From the NCBI GenBank assembly GCA_963804245.1, contig CAWDPQ010000004.1:46849-110848 (forward strand): DNA of 64,000 nucleotides. The letters run 5' to 3'. A program made the position numbers and the translations under genes. The stretch's first letter is position 1; every line of letters starts with the position of its first letter. This document shows positions 33,770 to 42,964 of the stretch, piece by piece. This DNA is from CAWDPQ01 sp963804245. GTDB taxonomy: Bacteria > Acidobacteriota > Vicinamibacteria > Vicinamibacterales > 2-12-FULL-66-21. Below the pieces are notes generated by a model. That model was not told the DNA's origin, did not search any database, and worked only from the letters and a program-made list of their open reading frames with translations.

Positions 33770-35322
33770 CTATTGCGTTCGTCGAGTGTCCAATCGGCGG
33801 AGCGCCGCCTCCAACTGTTCGAGGCGCTGCCTCAGCTCATCGTTCTCTGTCTTGAGGTCTTTGATCGCCTGCAGCATGTGCATTGGCAAATCGCCGTAGC
33901 GCACCGCCCGATATCCCTGCGCGTCGGTGGCCACCAGCTCGGGCAGTACCTTCTCGACATCCTGGGCAATGAGCCCTGACGTCTGCCCGATACCAAAATG
34001 CCGATCGGCGAATTCATCGGCGCGCCAATAGAAATGCACTGGCTGCAGCCGCGTCACATTGTCCAGCGCTCTCGCGAACGGCGTGATGTTCTTCTTGAAG
34101 CGCGCGTCCGATGCGCAGGTCCCTGCGATGGCCGTGCCGGCGGCGTCCTTTACGCAGCCGGTCGTGCCGGTGCCGACGCGAATGTCGCCGGCCACGTGCA
34201 GCTTGTCTGCTGGTGTGGCCGTCCCGATGCCGATGTTGTTCGGCGCCGCTCTGGTGAACACGAGCAGGTTGTCTGCCGTGACGAGGTTGTCTTCGATCGC
34301 CCGGAAGGTCAGCGTGTTCACATACTCTCGAGATATGCCTCGAAGCCGAAGTCGGCAGTGAATACTTCCGACCAGCGGAGCTTCGCACCTTGTCCAGCTG
34401 TGTTGAACGCGCCGTCGATCTTCAAGATGGGGGTCTGGTCGGCGACGAACGTGCTGACGTGGAGGGTAGTTTCCGGACTCGACGTGCCGATCCCGACGCG
34501 TCCGGCGAGCTGGCTCAAGCCCGGATTCCACACGCCGGATCCGCCATCGTAGGCGAGCCACGCGCCGGTCGACAGGGTGTTGAGCGCGAATCGGCGGGCG
34601 TTGCTCTCATTGAGCACGGCGATCCCGGTGTTGTTGTCGAGATTTCGAACCGTGAATCGGGAGTCGACCACGGTTCCGCCCGTCGGATCGGTGAGGCCGA
34701 TGCCGATTCGCCCCGTGGCGGTCTCGCTGATGATGGAGCTGCCGATGTCGGTGGCCGTCGTGAACTTCGCGATCTGCCCCGGAGTTCCGCTACCGTCGAT
34801 GAGCGGTTCGGCAACGGCGCTGGCGCCGGTCTGCAACTTTCCATCCGGTCCGGTCAGGACGAAGGACGAGAGTGGCCTGCCGCCGAGCGTTTCGGCATCC
34901 GCCGCGCGCAGTGCGTAGGGAACAGCGACCAGCATCGTGCGCGGCATCGGCCGGCCCTCGAATTCGATGCCAAGCCATTGGGCCTGTTCGTTGCTGAAGA
35001 TCTCCTGCGGCAGCGGGGACATCGCGCCGATGAGCGCGCTGTACCGGCCGCGCTCGTCGGCTTGAACTTCTTGGACTTCGGTCCAGAGCAGAGTGCCATT
35101 CTCCTGCGCGTCGTAAAGACCGAACGTGACAATTGCCGCCCCGCTTCGTGGATTTCCGTCGGCGTCCGTCAGCACGCCCGATACCGGCAACAGCCGCGTC
35201 GCGGGCGCTTGCCCAGCTGCGGGATTCTGAGCAGCCGCCGAACCGGCGGCATGCGCGAATACCATCGTGACGAGCCGCGCAGACACAATCGCCCGTACGG
35301 TAGGAAAGGTTCCTGCAGCCAT
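33770..35322 (-). CDS. Fibre-like secreted protein B with C-terminal Peptidase_S74 chaperone, one frameshift
   Basis: About 517 residues. A signal peptide (LVTMVFAHAAGSAAAQ) precedes the same collar as paralogue A (LLPVSGVLTDADGNPRSGAA, then WTEVQEVQADERGRYSAL), and fibre repeats GRIGIGLTDPTGG, RVGIGTSSPETTLHV. A shift near 34325 (extra A) joins the frame ending with SDARFKKNITPFARALDNV, GLIAQDVEKVLPELV and GDLPMHMLQAIKDLK. That is the S74 intramolecular chaperone known from phage endosialidases, which trimerises the fibre and then cuts itself off; the Ser-Asp start and Lys are present. A coiled coil ends the protein. Probably a cell-surface trimeric fibre. Confidence 0.85.
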
Positions 35323-35350
35323 GTATGAGCTCCGTGAAATCGAAGGGTTG

Positions 35351-36326
35351 TCAGTCGGCGGCGCGTTCGAGCGTCGTGATCATCGGCCGGTGGTCGGATC
35401 CCAGGTCCGGGCCAACTTCCGCCCGCACCGCGCGCCACGTATGGTCGTAGAGCACGTGGTCGATGCGCGCGCCCCACCACGACGTGAACTTCGTGTAGCC
35501 GAATCCCACACCAGCATTCTCGAAGCCGTCGGAGAACTGCGTCCAGTGTTCCCGGAAGATGGCGCTGTCGGTGGGAAGGTTGAAGTCTCCGCCAACCACA
35601 ATCGGTAAGTCGGTCTTGCGGATTCCAGGCAGCGATGAGTCGAGACTCGAGATTGCGAAAGATGATGTTGCTTCGCAGCTCTGAAAGGGCGTCGCGGCGG
35701 CCGTCCATGACGGCCTCCAGACCTTCGCGGACCGTTTCCAGGTGGACCGATGTGAACGACACCGGCCCGTGCGACGTGGTCACGACCGCACGTATGGCCA
35801 TCGCGTCGTAGCCGCCAATCATCGAGCGGTCGAGCGCCTCCGGCGTGCCAATCGCATGTCGACTGGCGACGCACACACTGCCGACGCAGCGAAGCGTCCA
35901 TCCCGGCAGCGGGTCGGGTGGGTTCTCGCTCGACCATTCCTGGATAGCCAGGACGTCAGCCCGGACGTCAGCGAGCAGCTGGTTGAATCGGCCGAACTCA
36001 CGCATTTGATCGGAGTTGAACGTGACGACCGTGAGCTGGCGATCGGCTGTGCCGGCCACGGGTTTCACGTTGATCTCGAGCTGCATGATTGGAAAGACGA
36101 CCACTAGCACGGCGAGCACGAGTGGCAGCAGCCTCCACACGTGCCGCAACGCGAGCGGCAGGAGCACAAGCGGCGGGAAGAGCCATATCCAGCGCGGACC
36201 GTAGAGCATCGGCGTGGTCAGCGTGGCGCTGTCGCCGGACCGCAGCAGCATCCAGATAACGAGTTCGAAGGCCAGCACCCCCCAGCAGAGGAGGGTTGGC
36301 AGCCGGTGGGTTTTTTTTCGGGGCAC
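35351..36326 (-). CDS. Membrane endonuclease/exonuclease/phosphatase-family protein, one frameshift
   Basis: About 324 residues. Three N-terminal hydrophobic stretches (LLCWGVLAFELVIWMLL, WLFPPLVLLPLALRHVW, LLPLVLAVLVVVFPIM) are followed by an EEP domain: LTVVTFNSDQMREFGRF, VLAIQEWSSENP with the catalytic Glu, SFTSVHLETVREG; a shift near 35640 continues with IVVGGDFNLPTDSAIF, GARIDHVLY and SDHRPMITTL. All catalytic Asn/Asp/His residues are visible. Similar membrane-anchored EEP proteins include endonuclease- and sphingomyelinase-like enzymes; substrate unknown. It precedes the fibre gene B by 28 bases, same direction. Confidence 0.88.
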
Positions 36327-36387
36327 GCCGTTCGGCTGGAAGGGGAGTGCGGAGGAGGGAGCGAATCCCTCCTCCGCCGTCGTGTCG

Positions 36388-37872
36388 CTAGGAGAACGAC
36401 TTCGGAATTTCGAAGCCCTTCCGGTATTCGCGCGAGAGATAGCCGTCGGCCTTCTTGTCGTCCTTGAACGTCTCGGTCTTGCCGTCGAAGTCCAGCGAAT
36501 GTCCGACGCGATAAGCGATGTTGGCCAGGTGCGGCAGCGTCGAGGAAAGATGACCCTCGAGGATGTCGCACGTCAGCAGCTTCGGATCGTTGGCTCGAAT
36601 CGCATCCACGAAATTCTGATAGTGGGCGAATTCGATGCTGGTCAGAACCAGCGGATCGCTGCCGCTGCCGCTCGCGGGCGTTCCCGAGCCTTTGCCCTTC
36701 TCGTTCTTCTCGCCGCGGCCCATGTACGACTGCCACAACCGGCCGTCGCCATCGATCCAGACCCAGCCCTTGGTCCCGTAGAAGAGATTGCCGATGCGCT
36801 GCGTTCCCTCGTCGTTGGTGTGGTCGCCGCGCGTCGCGAACTCCAGAATCGCGCCATCAGCGTACTCGAACAGCGAGGTATGGACGTTGGGCGTCTCCTG
36901 CGAGGACGGATCGCCGAAGTATCCGCCCACCGAGCTCACCTTGATTGGATGCTCCTGCTTGTTGCAGGCCCCAGCGCGCGATATCGAACTGGTGCGGTCC
37001 CTGATTGCCGGTGTCGCCGTTGCCGTACTCCCAGTGCCAGTGCCAGTTGTAGTGGAAGCGGTTGCGGTTGAACGGCCGCTTGGCTGCCGGCCCGAGCCAG
37101 AGATCGTAATCGACCTTGGAAAGGTAGGCGGCGTCATACGTCGGTTCGTAGTTCTTCGACGTCACCGTCAGCGCGTATTTCTCGCCGGCGCGCCATCGGG
37201 CCATCCGGGTACTTTCCAATCGACGGACGCGGTTTGAAGCAGAGACCGCGCGCCATATACACCTTGCCGATGCCGCCCTCGTGGATGAACTTGATCGCAT
37301 CGCGCACGGCGGGCCGGCTGCGGTTCATGGTGCCGACCTGCACGATCTTGTTGTATCGCGCGGCCGCTTCCACCATCTTTCGGCCTTCCCACACGGTGTA
37401 GGACGCCGGCTTCTCGACATAGACATGCTTGCCGGCCTGGAGAGCCCAGACCGTGGCGAGCGCGTGCCACTGGTTCGGCGTGGCAATGACGACGGCGTCG
37501 ATGTCCTTGTCCTCGAGCACGCGGCGCAGGTCCTGCTCGAACTTCGGCTTGAACGTGGGAACGTCCTTCAACCGCGCATCGTTGATCCGCTCCGGCGCGA
37601 GGTTCGCCGTCGATGTCGCAGAGCGTCTTGATCTCGACGTTCTTCAGTTGCGCAAAGCCGCGCTTGAGGGAATTACCCTGACCACGGATGCCGATGCTGG
37701 CCGTGACCACCTTATCGTTGGCGCCGAGCACCCGGCCGCCCACATGGGGAGCCGCGTTGGCGGATGGCCGGAAGAACTCACCGCCGACGACGAGACCCGC
37801 TGTCGCCGCCCCGATCCGCGACGTGAAGTCGCGCCGGGAGATACCATCCTTGTCGTTCCGCTCGCTGGCCAC
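36388..37872 (-). CDS. Tat-exported Gfo/Idh/MocA oxidoreductase, three frameshifts
   Basis: Joined length about 494 residues. The Tat signal ISRRDFTSRIGAATAGLVVG begins the gene (GTG start behind an AGGAGG site). After shifts near 37600, 37200 and 36970 the pieces read: IDAVVIATPNQWHALATVWA, YVEKPASYTVWEGRKMVEAA, VQVGTMNRSRPAVRDAIKFI; then SKVDYDLWLGPAAKRPFNRN, HWHWEYGNGDTGNQGPHQFD; then VSSVGGYFGDPSSQETPNVH. NAD-binding Rossmann and EKP catalytic motifs are kept. An inserted loop between GKYPDG and DYDLWLGPA (EKYALTVTSKNYEPTYDAAY) is unusual. Family members act on sugars and glycosides in the periplasm, consistent with DUF1080 and ThuA genes nearby. Confidence 0.87.
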
Positions 37873-37976
37873 GGTGACCTCCTGTTCGTCTGGCGGTTCG
37901 CGCCGCCCAACACGGCTGAGATGCCCGAGTTCCCGAAGATTGGCCTACCTATAATAGAGCCCCGGGGCGCTTCAGG

Positions 37977-39566
37977 CTAGGCCGTTCCCGCTCCCGGTCG
38001 TCCGGCCTCGACGACGAGGGTTCCGCCCAGGCGCACCGGCTGGCTCGGCGCCGTCACCCTCTCGACAATCTTGAAATCCGCGCGCATGGCCGCCGGCGTT
38101 GCGGTGCAGGCGATGTAGCCCCGTCGCGCACTGTGATACTTCACGTGCGGGTTGTCCGCCCTGGTGCGCTCCCAGGACGCCGAAACGTCCGCGCCGTCGC
38201 CGCCCGAGCTGATCGAGGTATTGGTGAATTCCGCGCCGATCGTCTCGGAATCGGGGTTCGCGAAATCGAGCTTGAGATCGCTGCCGAAGTGCTGGTGGAC
38301 GTCGCCCGACAGCACGATAGGGTTCGGTGCGCGCGACTGTTTCAGCCGCGCATACAGCCGATTGCGGGCGCCCACGTACCCATCCCACTTGTCCATGGAG
38401 AACCGGGCGGCCGGGTCGACCGCCCGCAGGTCGCGCGCAAAGGTCGGCACCTGCTGTCCGAGCACGGTCCACGTGCTCTGCGCCGCCGACAGGTTTTCGA
38501 ACAGCCACTTCTCCTGCTCGGCACCGAGAATCGTTCGCTTGGGATCCAGTGATTCCGGACACGCGGGCTTGGATCCGCCGCCGCACGGTTGCTTCGAGCG
38601 GTACTGCCGCGTGTCGAGGATGCTGAGGTCAATCAGTTTGCCGAACTGCAATCGTCGGAACAGCCGCATGTTGCTGCCCGTCGGGAGCGTCGCCCGCCGC
38701 AGCGGCATCGTCTCGTAGTACGCCTGGTAGGCGGCGGCTCGGCGTAACAGGAAGAACTCCGGCGGAGTGCCTTGCTCGTCCTGGTCACCGGCGTAGTCGT
38801 TGTCCACTTCGTGATCGTCGAACGTGACGATGAACGGTGCGGATGCGTGCGCCGCCATCAGATCGGGATCCGACTTGTACTGCGCGTATCGGTTTCGGTA
38901 GTCGACCAGTGAATATATTTCGTTGCCGTGATGCTGGCGCACGACCGCGGGGTTGCGCCCGCCATCCGCCCGCCCTTCGTAGATGTAATCGCCCGTGTGA
39001 AAGATGAAGTCGAAGTGTTCGTCGGCGATGTGCCGGTAGGCGGAAAAGTATCCGGCTTCGTAGTGGCTGCAGCCGCAAACCGCGAAGCGCAGGCGATCGG
39101 ATTGCGCGCCGGCTGCCGGCGCCGTTCTGGTTCGCCCGGTCTGGCTGACTTCGCCGCCGGCGCGAAAGCGATACCAGTAGTCACGGCCGGCTTCGAGACC
39201 CGACGCCTCGACGTGCACGCTGTGACCAAGCTCGGGACGCGCGACCTCCGCACCATGCTGGACGATCTTCGCGAACCGGCTGTCGGCGGCGATTTCCCAC
39301 CGGACCTCGACATTGGTCATCGGCATGCCGCCGCCGTCGAGCGGATCCGGCGCGAGCCGCGTCCAGAGCACGACGCCGTCCGGCAGCGGATCGCCGGACG
39401 CGACCCCGAGCGTAAACGGGTACGACGCGAAGATCGGTTGCTCGATCGTCCGCGCCGAAATGACGGGGCGTCCCACTGCCGCGAGTCCGGCCGCGCCCGC
39501 GATCTTCAGCACCTCCCGCCGTGTCAGGCGGCAGACGGCGCGGTCGTGCGCTCGCAATGGATCCAT
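37977..39566 (-). CDS. phoD: Tat-exported PhoD-family alkaline phosphatase
   Basis: A 529-residue phosphodiesterase/phosphatase. The Tat motif is RLTRREVLKIAGAAGLAAVG. The PhoD N domain follows (FTLGVASGDPLPDGVVLWTR, ARPELGHSVHVEASGLEAG). The metallophosphatase core has RFAVCGCSHYEAGYFSAY, FDFIFHTGDYIYEG, PFIVTFDDHEVDNDYAGD and PIVLSGDVHQHFGSDL, all metal ligands present. It ends with a beta-domain close to RRGYIACTATP. I start at the ATG giving MDPLRAHDRAV. It probably hydrolyses phosphodiesters such as teichoic or phospholipid head groups outside the cytoplasm to gain phosphate. 11 bases separate it from the DUF1080 gene upstream. Confidence 0.93.
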   Translation of the reverse strand: MDPLRAHDRAVCRLTRREVLKIAGAAGLAAVGRPVISARTIEQPIFASYPFTLGVASGDPLPDGVVLWTRLAPDPLDGGGMPMTNVEVRWEIAADSRFAKIVQHGAEVARPELGHSVHVEASGLEAGRDYWYRFRAGGEVSQTGRTRTAPAAGAQSDRLRFAVCGCSHYEAGYFSAYRHIADEHFDFIFHTGDYIYEGRADGGRNPAVVRQHHGNEIYSLVDYRNRYAQYKSDPDLMAAHASAPFIVTFDDHEVDNDYAGDQDEQGTPPEFFLLRRAAAYQAYYETMPLRRATLPTGSNMRLFRRLQFGKLIDLSILDTRQYRSKQPCGGGSKPACPESLDPKRTILGAEQEKWLFENLSAAQSTWTVLGQQVPTFARDLRAVDPAARFSMDKWDGYVGARNRLYARLKQSRAPNPIVLSGDVHQHFGSDLKLDFANPDSETIGAEFTNTSISSGGDGADVSASWERTRADNPHVKYHSARRGYIACTATPAAMRADFKIVERVTAPSQPVRLGGTLVVEAGRPGAGTA

Positions 39567-39577
39567 GCGCGCGGCCT

Positions 39578-40395
39578 TTACTCGTCGTAGTTCTTGAGCG
39601 GCCTGATCCAGATGTTGCGGAAGCTCACCGGGTTGCCATGGTCCTGCAGGCGGATTGGACCCTTCGCCTGCGACGGCTCGTACTTTCCGATCTGCTTGTT
39701 CAGCGTCGGACCCCAGAACGCGCTGGCGTTGTGGACCACTACACCGTTGTGCAGCACCGTCACGACCGCGGGCTTGTCGACGGCACCGGCGGCGGTGAAG
39801 CGCGGAGCCGTAAAGACGATGTCGTAGGTCTGCCACTGGCCGGGTCCGCGCGAGGCATTCACCAGCGGCGGATACTGTCCATACATCGCGGACGCCTGGC
39901 CGTCCGGATAAGTCTGATTCTGATAACTGTCGAGCACCTGGATTTCGAACGCGCCGACGAGGAAGACGCCGCTGTTGCCGCGTCCCTGACTGTTTCCCTT
40001 GACTTCTGTCGGCGTCGCAAATTCGACGTGCAGCTGGAAGTCGGAGAACTGCTCCTTCGTTTGAATCATCCCTTTGCCCGACTGCAGCACACCGTCTTTG
40101 ATCGGCCAGGTGACGGCCGCTCCGTCGGCAGCCATCTGCCAGGCGCCGAGGTCGGAGCCCGGACCGATGAGCACTATCGCGTCGGAGGGTGCGGCGCGGC
40201 CGGCGCCGGTCCCGGCGTGATGACGCGCGGCTGCGGGCGCTTGGCGTCGTGAATGTGCCACTTGCCGGATGGCTGCATCGGCGTGTCGTCGTAGCCGAGG
40301 GGACTCTGCTGCTGTTGCTGCCCGACGAGCGGCATCGCCGCTGCGATGACGAGCGCCGCTGCCGTCGACGCCGCGACCCGTATGAACGTCTTCAT
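39578..40395 (-). CDS. Secreted DUF1080 protein, one frameshift
   Basis: Joined length about 272 residues. The first frame gives a signal peptide ASTAAALVIAAAMPLVGQQQ and SPLGYDDTPMQPSGKWHIHD; after a shift near 40185 the second gives SDAIVLIGPGSDLGAWQMAA, DFQLHVEFATPTEVKGNSQG, GNSGVFLVGAFEIQVLDSYQ and VSFRNIWIRPL at the end. This is the DUF1080 concanavalin-like domain used on 3-keto-sugar glycosides. It shares a direction with PhoD and Gfo/Idh/MocA. An AGGAGGAAT site precedes the ATG. Confidence 0.88.
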
Positions 40396-40425
40396 AATTC
40401 CTCCACCGCGTTACCGCAAAAGAAC

Positions 40426-40483
40426 ACAGTCACGTTTGTTTGGCTGTCCGTTTTCGCAAAAAGGCGACTGTCCCCTTTTTCGG
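40426..40483. repeat. Inverted repeat, family 2 variant
   Basis: AAAGAACACAGTC on the left and GACTGTCCCCTTTTT on the right flank GGCTGTCCGTTTTCGCAAAA, which nearly matches the loop of the long element at 23707-23774. It sits between the PIG-L and DUF1080 genes. Confidence 0.65.
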
Positions 40484-40513
40484 AAGTCTAACGCATCCCC
40501 ACTCGCGACGGAT

Positions 40514-41419
40514 TCACCGTGAAACAGGGAACATCTTCTTGAGTTCGTCCGCCGACGCCTGGCGACCATACTGATTGATCTGGAACGCCTCGGCGTACTT
40601 CACCGCCTGTCCGCGCTCCTTGCCGTAGAGCGACACCAACTGCGCGCGATACTGGTCGGCGACCGCCATGTTCCGCTTTTTCACGATGTCCAGGAGATAC
40701 GACTCACGCTCCTTGTCGTTGGCCGGAACGTTCGCCAGCGTCCGGCCCTGCCAGGAATCCTTATCGCCGAACTGCGACGGCATGGCAGACACGCACTTCC
40801 ACTTCTTGTCCGCCGTCTCGTCGATGCCGACGACGATCGAAGGCTCGAACGGCTTCGGATCAACGAAGCCATCTGAATACTGCATGTAGACCGGATTTCT
40901 CACCGTCGGCTTGGTGTCGGGAACGAAGAATGGCGCCACGACGACGACGGCCGTGTCGTTCAACAGCACGCCCGTGTACCGGTGGTCCGGGTGGTAATCG
41001 TAGGGGCGGTGGCCCATGACGATGTCCGCCTGCCAATCGCGGATCAGGCGCGCGACCGCCCGGCGATTCTCGAGCGACGGCGTGAGCTCGCCGTCGTGGA
41101 CGTCCATGACGGCCGATTCGATGCCGAGGATCCGGGCGCATTCGGCCACTTCCGCCGTCCGGCGGCGAGCCAGCGGGCCGCCAGCCTGCTCGAAGTGACC
41201 GACGTCGCCGTTGGTCATCGCCACGAACTTCACCTTGTGCCCCTGGGCCGCCCACAGCGCCGCCACTCCACTGGCTTTGAGCTCGGCATCGTCTGGATGC
41301 GCGCCGAAGGCGATGATCCGGAGGGGTTTTTCTTGAGCCTGCACGGCGGATCGCGGGGAACCCACGGCGAGCAGCAGGCCGGGCAACGACATCATCACGA
41401 GCCAATGCATTCGTTTCAT
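40514..41419 (-). CDS. Secreted PIG-L family deacetylase
   Basis: A 301-residue protein with a signal peptide (LVMMSLPGLLLAVGSPRSAV). The zinc site is IIAFGAHPDDAELKASGVAA with the AHPDDAE motif and HRPYDYHPDHRYTGVL with HPDH. PIG-L/LmbE enzymes deacetylate N-acetylglucosamine conjugates; the bacillithiol enzyme BshB belongs to this family but is cytoplasmic, so this exported member is probably for other sugars. A GAGGA site precedes the ATG and a TACACT hexamer lies about 35 bases upstream. Confidence 0.93.
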   Translation of the reverse strand: MKRMHWLVMMSLPGLLLAVGSPRSAVQAQEKPLRIIAFGAHPDDAELKASGVAALWAAQGHKVKFVAMTNGDVGHFEQAGGPLARRRTAEVAECARILGIESAVMDVHDGELTPSLENRRAVARLIRDWQADIVMGHRPYDYHPDHRYTGVLLNDTAVVVVAPFFVPDTKPTVRNPVYMQYSDGFVDPKPFEPSIVVGIDETADKKWKCVSAMPSQFGDKDSWQGRTLANVPANDKERESYLLDIVKKRNMAVADQYRAQLVSLYGKERGQAVKYAEAFQINQYGRQASADELKKMFPVSR

Positions 41420-41520
41420 GAGCAGTTCCTCGAATGGAGACGGCGGAGTGTAGCGTGGGTCGCGGCGTCAATGGAAGGGTATGCGCCGAACGGGCGTGCG
41501 CTAGAATCCCTCGGACTGTA

Positions 41521-41665
41521 GTACCTGCCGAGACCAGGAGAGTCTTCAGCCGGGCCAGGAGAGTTTTTACCGGGGATCAGGAGATTAAGGAGATTATTGT
41601 TTTGAAAACCAAAATACCTCCTGAGCACCTGATCCCTGTTCGAATCTTCTGATCTCCTTACCGAG
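41521..41665. repeat. AT-rich structured repeat region upstream of the MFS gene
   Basis: Contains several CAGGAGA/AGGAGATTA units, an outer inverted pair GGATCAGG...CCTGATCC (41574-41635) and an inner GTTTTGAAAAC stem. Base composition is clearly lower in GC than around it. A TAGAAT box at 41502-41507 precedes it, so it may form a leader of the transporter mRNA. Confidence 0.5.
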
Positions 41666-41674
41666 AGCACCCCG

Positions 41675-42964
41675 GTGAGCCGACCGATCCGTTCGCTGCG
41701 ATGGTACATCGCGACATTGCTGTTCCTGTCGACGGTCATCAATTACATCGATCGTCAGACGCTCAGCGTGCTCGGGCCCATCCTGAAGAAGGACTTCGAG
41801 TGGACGAACTCCGACTTCGCGCTGATTGTCATTGCATTCCGCATCGCCTATTCGTTCGGACAGACGGCAAGCGGGCGCTTCCTCGATCGCGTCGGTACCC
41901 GCAAGGGTCTGAGCCTGAGCGTCGCCTTCTATTCGGCGGTGGCGATGCTGACGTCGATGGCCTCGGGATTACGCGAGTTCTTCTACTTCCGCTTCCTGCT
42001 CGGCTTGGGAGAGTCAGCAAACTGGCCCGGTGCGACCAAAGCGGTTGCGGAGTGGTTCCCGCGGCGCGAGAGTGGATGGGCGGTCGCGCTCTTCGACAGC
42101 GGTTCGTCCATCGGCGCAGCCATCGCGCCGTTCATTGTCCTAGCCATCTATCAGGCGACAGGGAGCTGGCGGCCGGCGTTCATCGTCACGGGCGCGCTCG
42201 GCTTTCTGTGGATTCCAGTGTTTCGCTGGCTGTATCGATCGCCCGAAGAGCATCCGCGAATCTCCGACGCGGAGCGGCAGGACATTCTCGCGAATCGCGC
42301 ATCGGCGTCGATGGGTGGGGAAGCCGGGGCGGCGGCGCCGCTGAGCTATCGAACGCTGCTCGCGCTGAAGCAGACGTGGGGCATCGTCATCGGCAAGGCG
42401 CTGACGGATCCTGTGTGGTTCTTCATCACCGACTGGTTCGCGATTTACATCGTGAGCCGCGGATTCGAGTTGGAGCAGAGCCTGCTCGCGTTCTGGGTCC
42501 CGTTCCTGGCTGCCGATCTCGGTAACTTCTTCGGCGGCGGTGTCTCGAGCGCGCTGATTCAGCGCGGCTGGAGTGTGGGGGCCGCGCGCAAGGCGGTCGT
42601 GGTTTTCGGCGCGCTGGGAATGCTGATGCTGATCCCCGCGATCTACGTCGAGTCTTTGCAGTGGATTGCCGCCTGCTTTGCCGTCGCCACCTTCTCTTAT
42701 GCGGCGCTGTCGACGATGATTCTGAATCTGCCGGCGGATTTGTATCCCACACGGTCGGTCGCGTCGGTGAGCGGTCTCGGCGGCACGGCGGCCGGCATCG
42801 GGACCATCGCGGCAACCTATGCCACCGGCGTGGTGGCGGACCAGTATTCATTCGAGCCCATCCTGATCGGCGCGAGCGTCGTGCCGCTGCTGGCGATGGC
42901 GGCGGTGCTCCTCCTGGTCCGCAACAATGAGGCGACAAAGCGGGGATTGGTGAGTGAAATATAG
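41675..42964 (+). CDS. MFS transporter (anion:cation symporter / hexuronate-type)
   Basis: A 429-residue transporter with 12 predicted membrane helices. The start INYIDRQTLSVLGPIL and GRFLDRVGTRKGLSLSVAFY (the helix 2-3 signature) are typical of the ACS group that takes up hexuronates and similar sugar acids. GLGESANWPGATKAVAEWFP is another ACS hallmark. The GTG start ends a structured leader. The last codons overlap the start of a GT39 gene by eleven bases, so the two are probably cotranscribed. Substrate is inferred; uptake of uronates or galactonate fits the nearby sugar-acid genes. Confidence 0.88.
   Translation: MSRPIRSLRWYIATLLFLSTVINYIDRQTLSVLGPILKKDFEWTNSDFALIVIAFRIAYSFGQTASGRFLDRVGTRKGLSLSVAFYSAVAMLTSMASGLREFFYFRFLLGLGESANWPGATKAVAEWFPRRESGWAVALFDSGSSIGAAIAPFIVLAIYQATGSWRPAFIVTGALGFLWIPVFRWLYRSPEEHPRISDAERQDILANRASASMGGEAGAAAPLSYRTLLALKQTWGIVIGKALTDPVWFFITDWFAIYIVSRGFELEQSLLAFWVPFLAADLGNFFGGGVSSALIQRGWSVGAARKAVVVFGALGMLMLIPAIYVESLQWIAACFAVATFSYAALSTMILNLPADLYPTRSVASVSGLGGTAAGIGTIAATYATGVVADQYSFEPILIGASVVPLLAMAAVLLLVRNNEATKRGLVSEI

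Noticed and set aside
32080..35322. Prophage tail fibres
   Set aside because: No other phage genes near; signal peptides on both indicate secretion by the cell.
36214..37071. Forward frame across Gfo/Idh/MocA
   Set aside because: Shadow; the reverse strand carries all family motifs.
41637..41665. GTTCGAATC resembling a tRNA T-loop
   Set aside because: No acceptor, D or anticodon stems can be folded around it.
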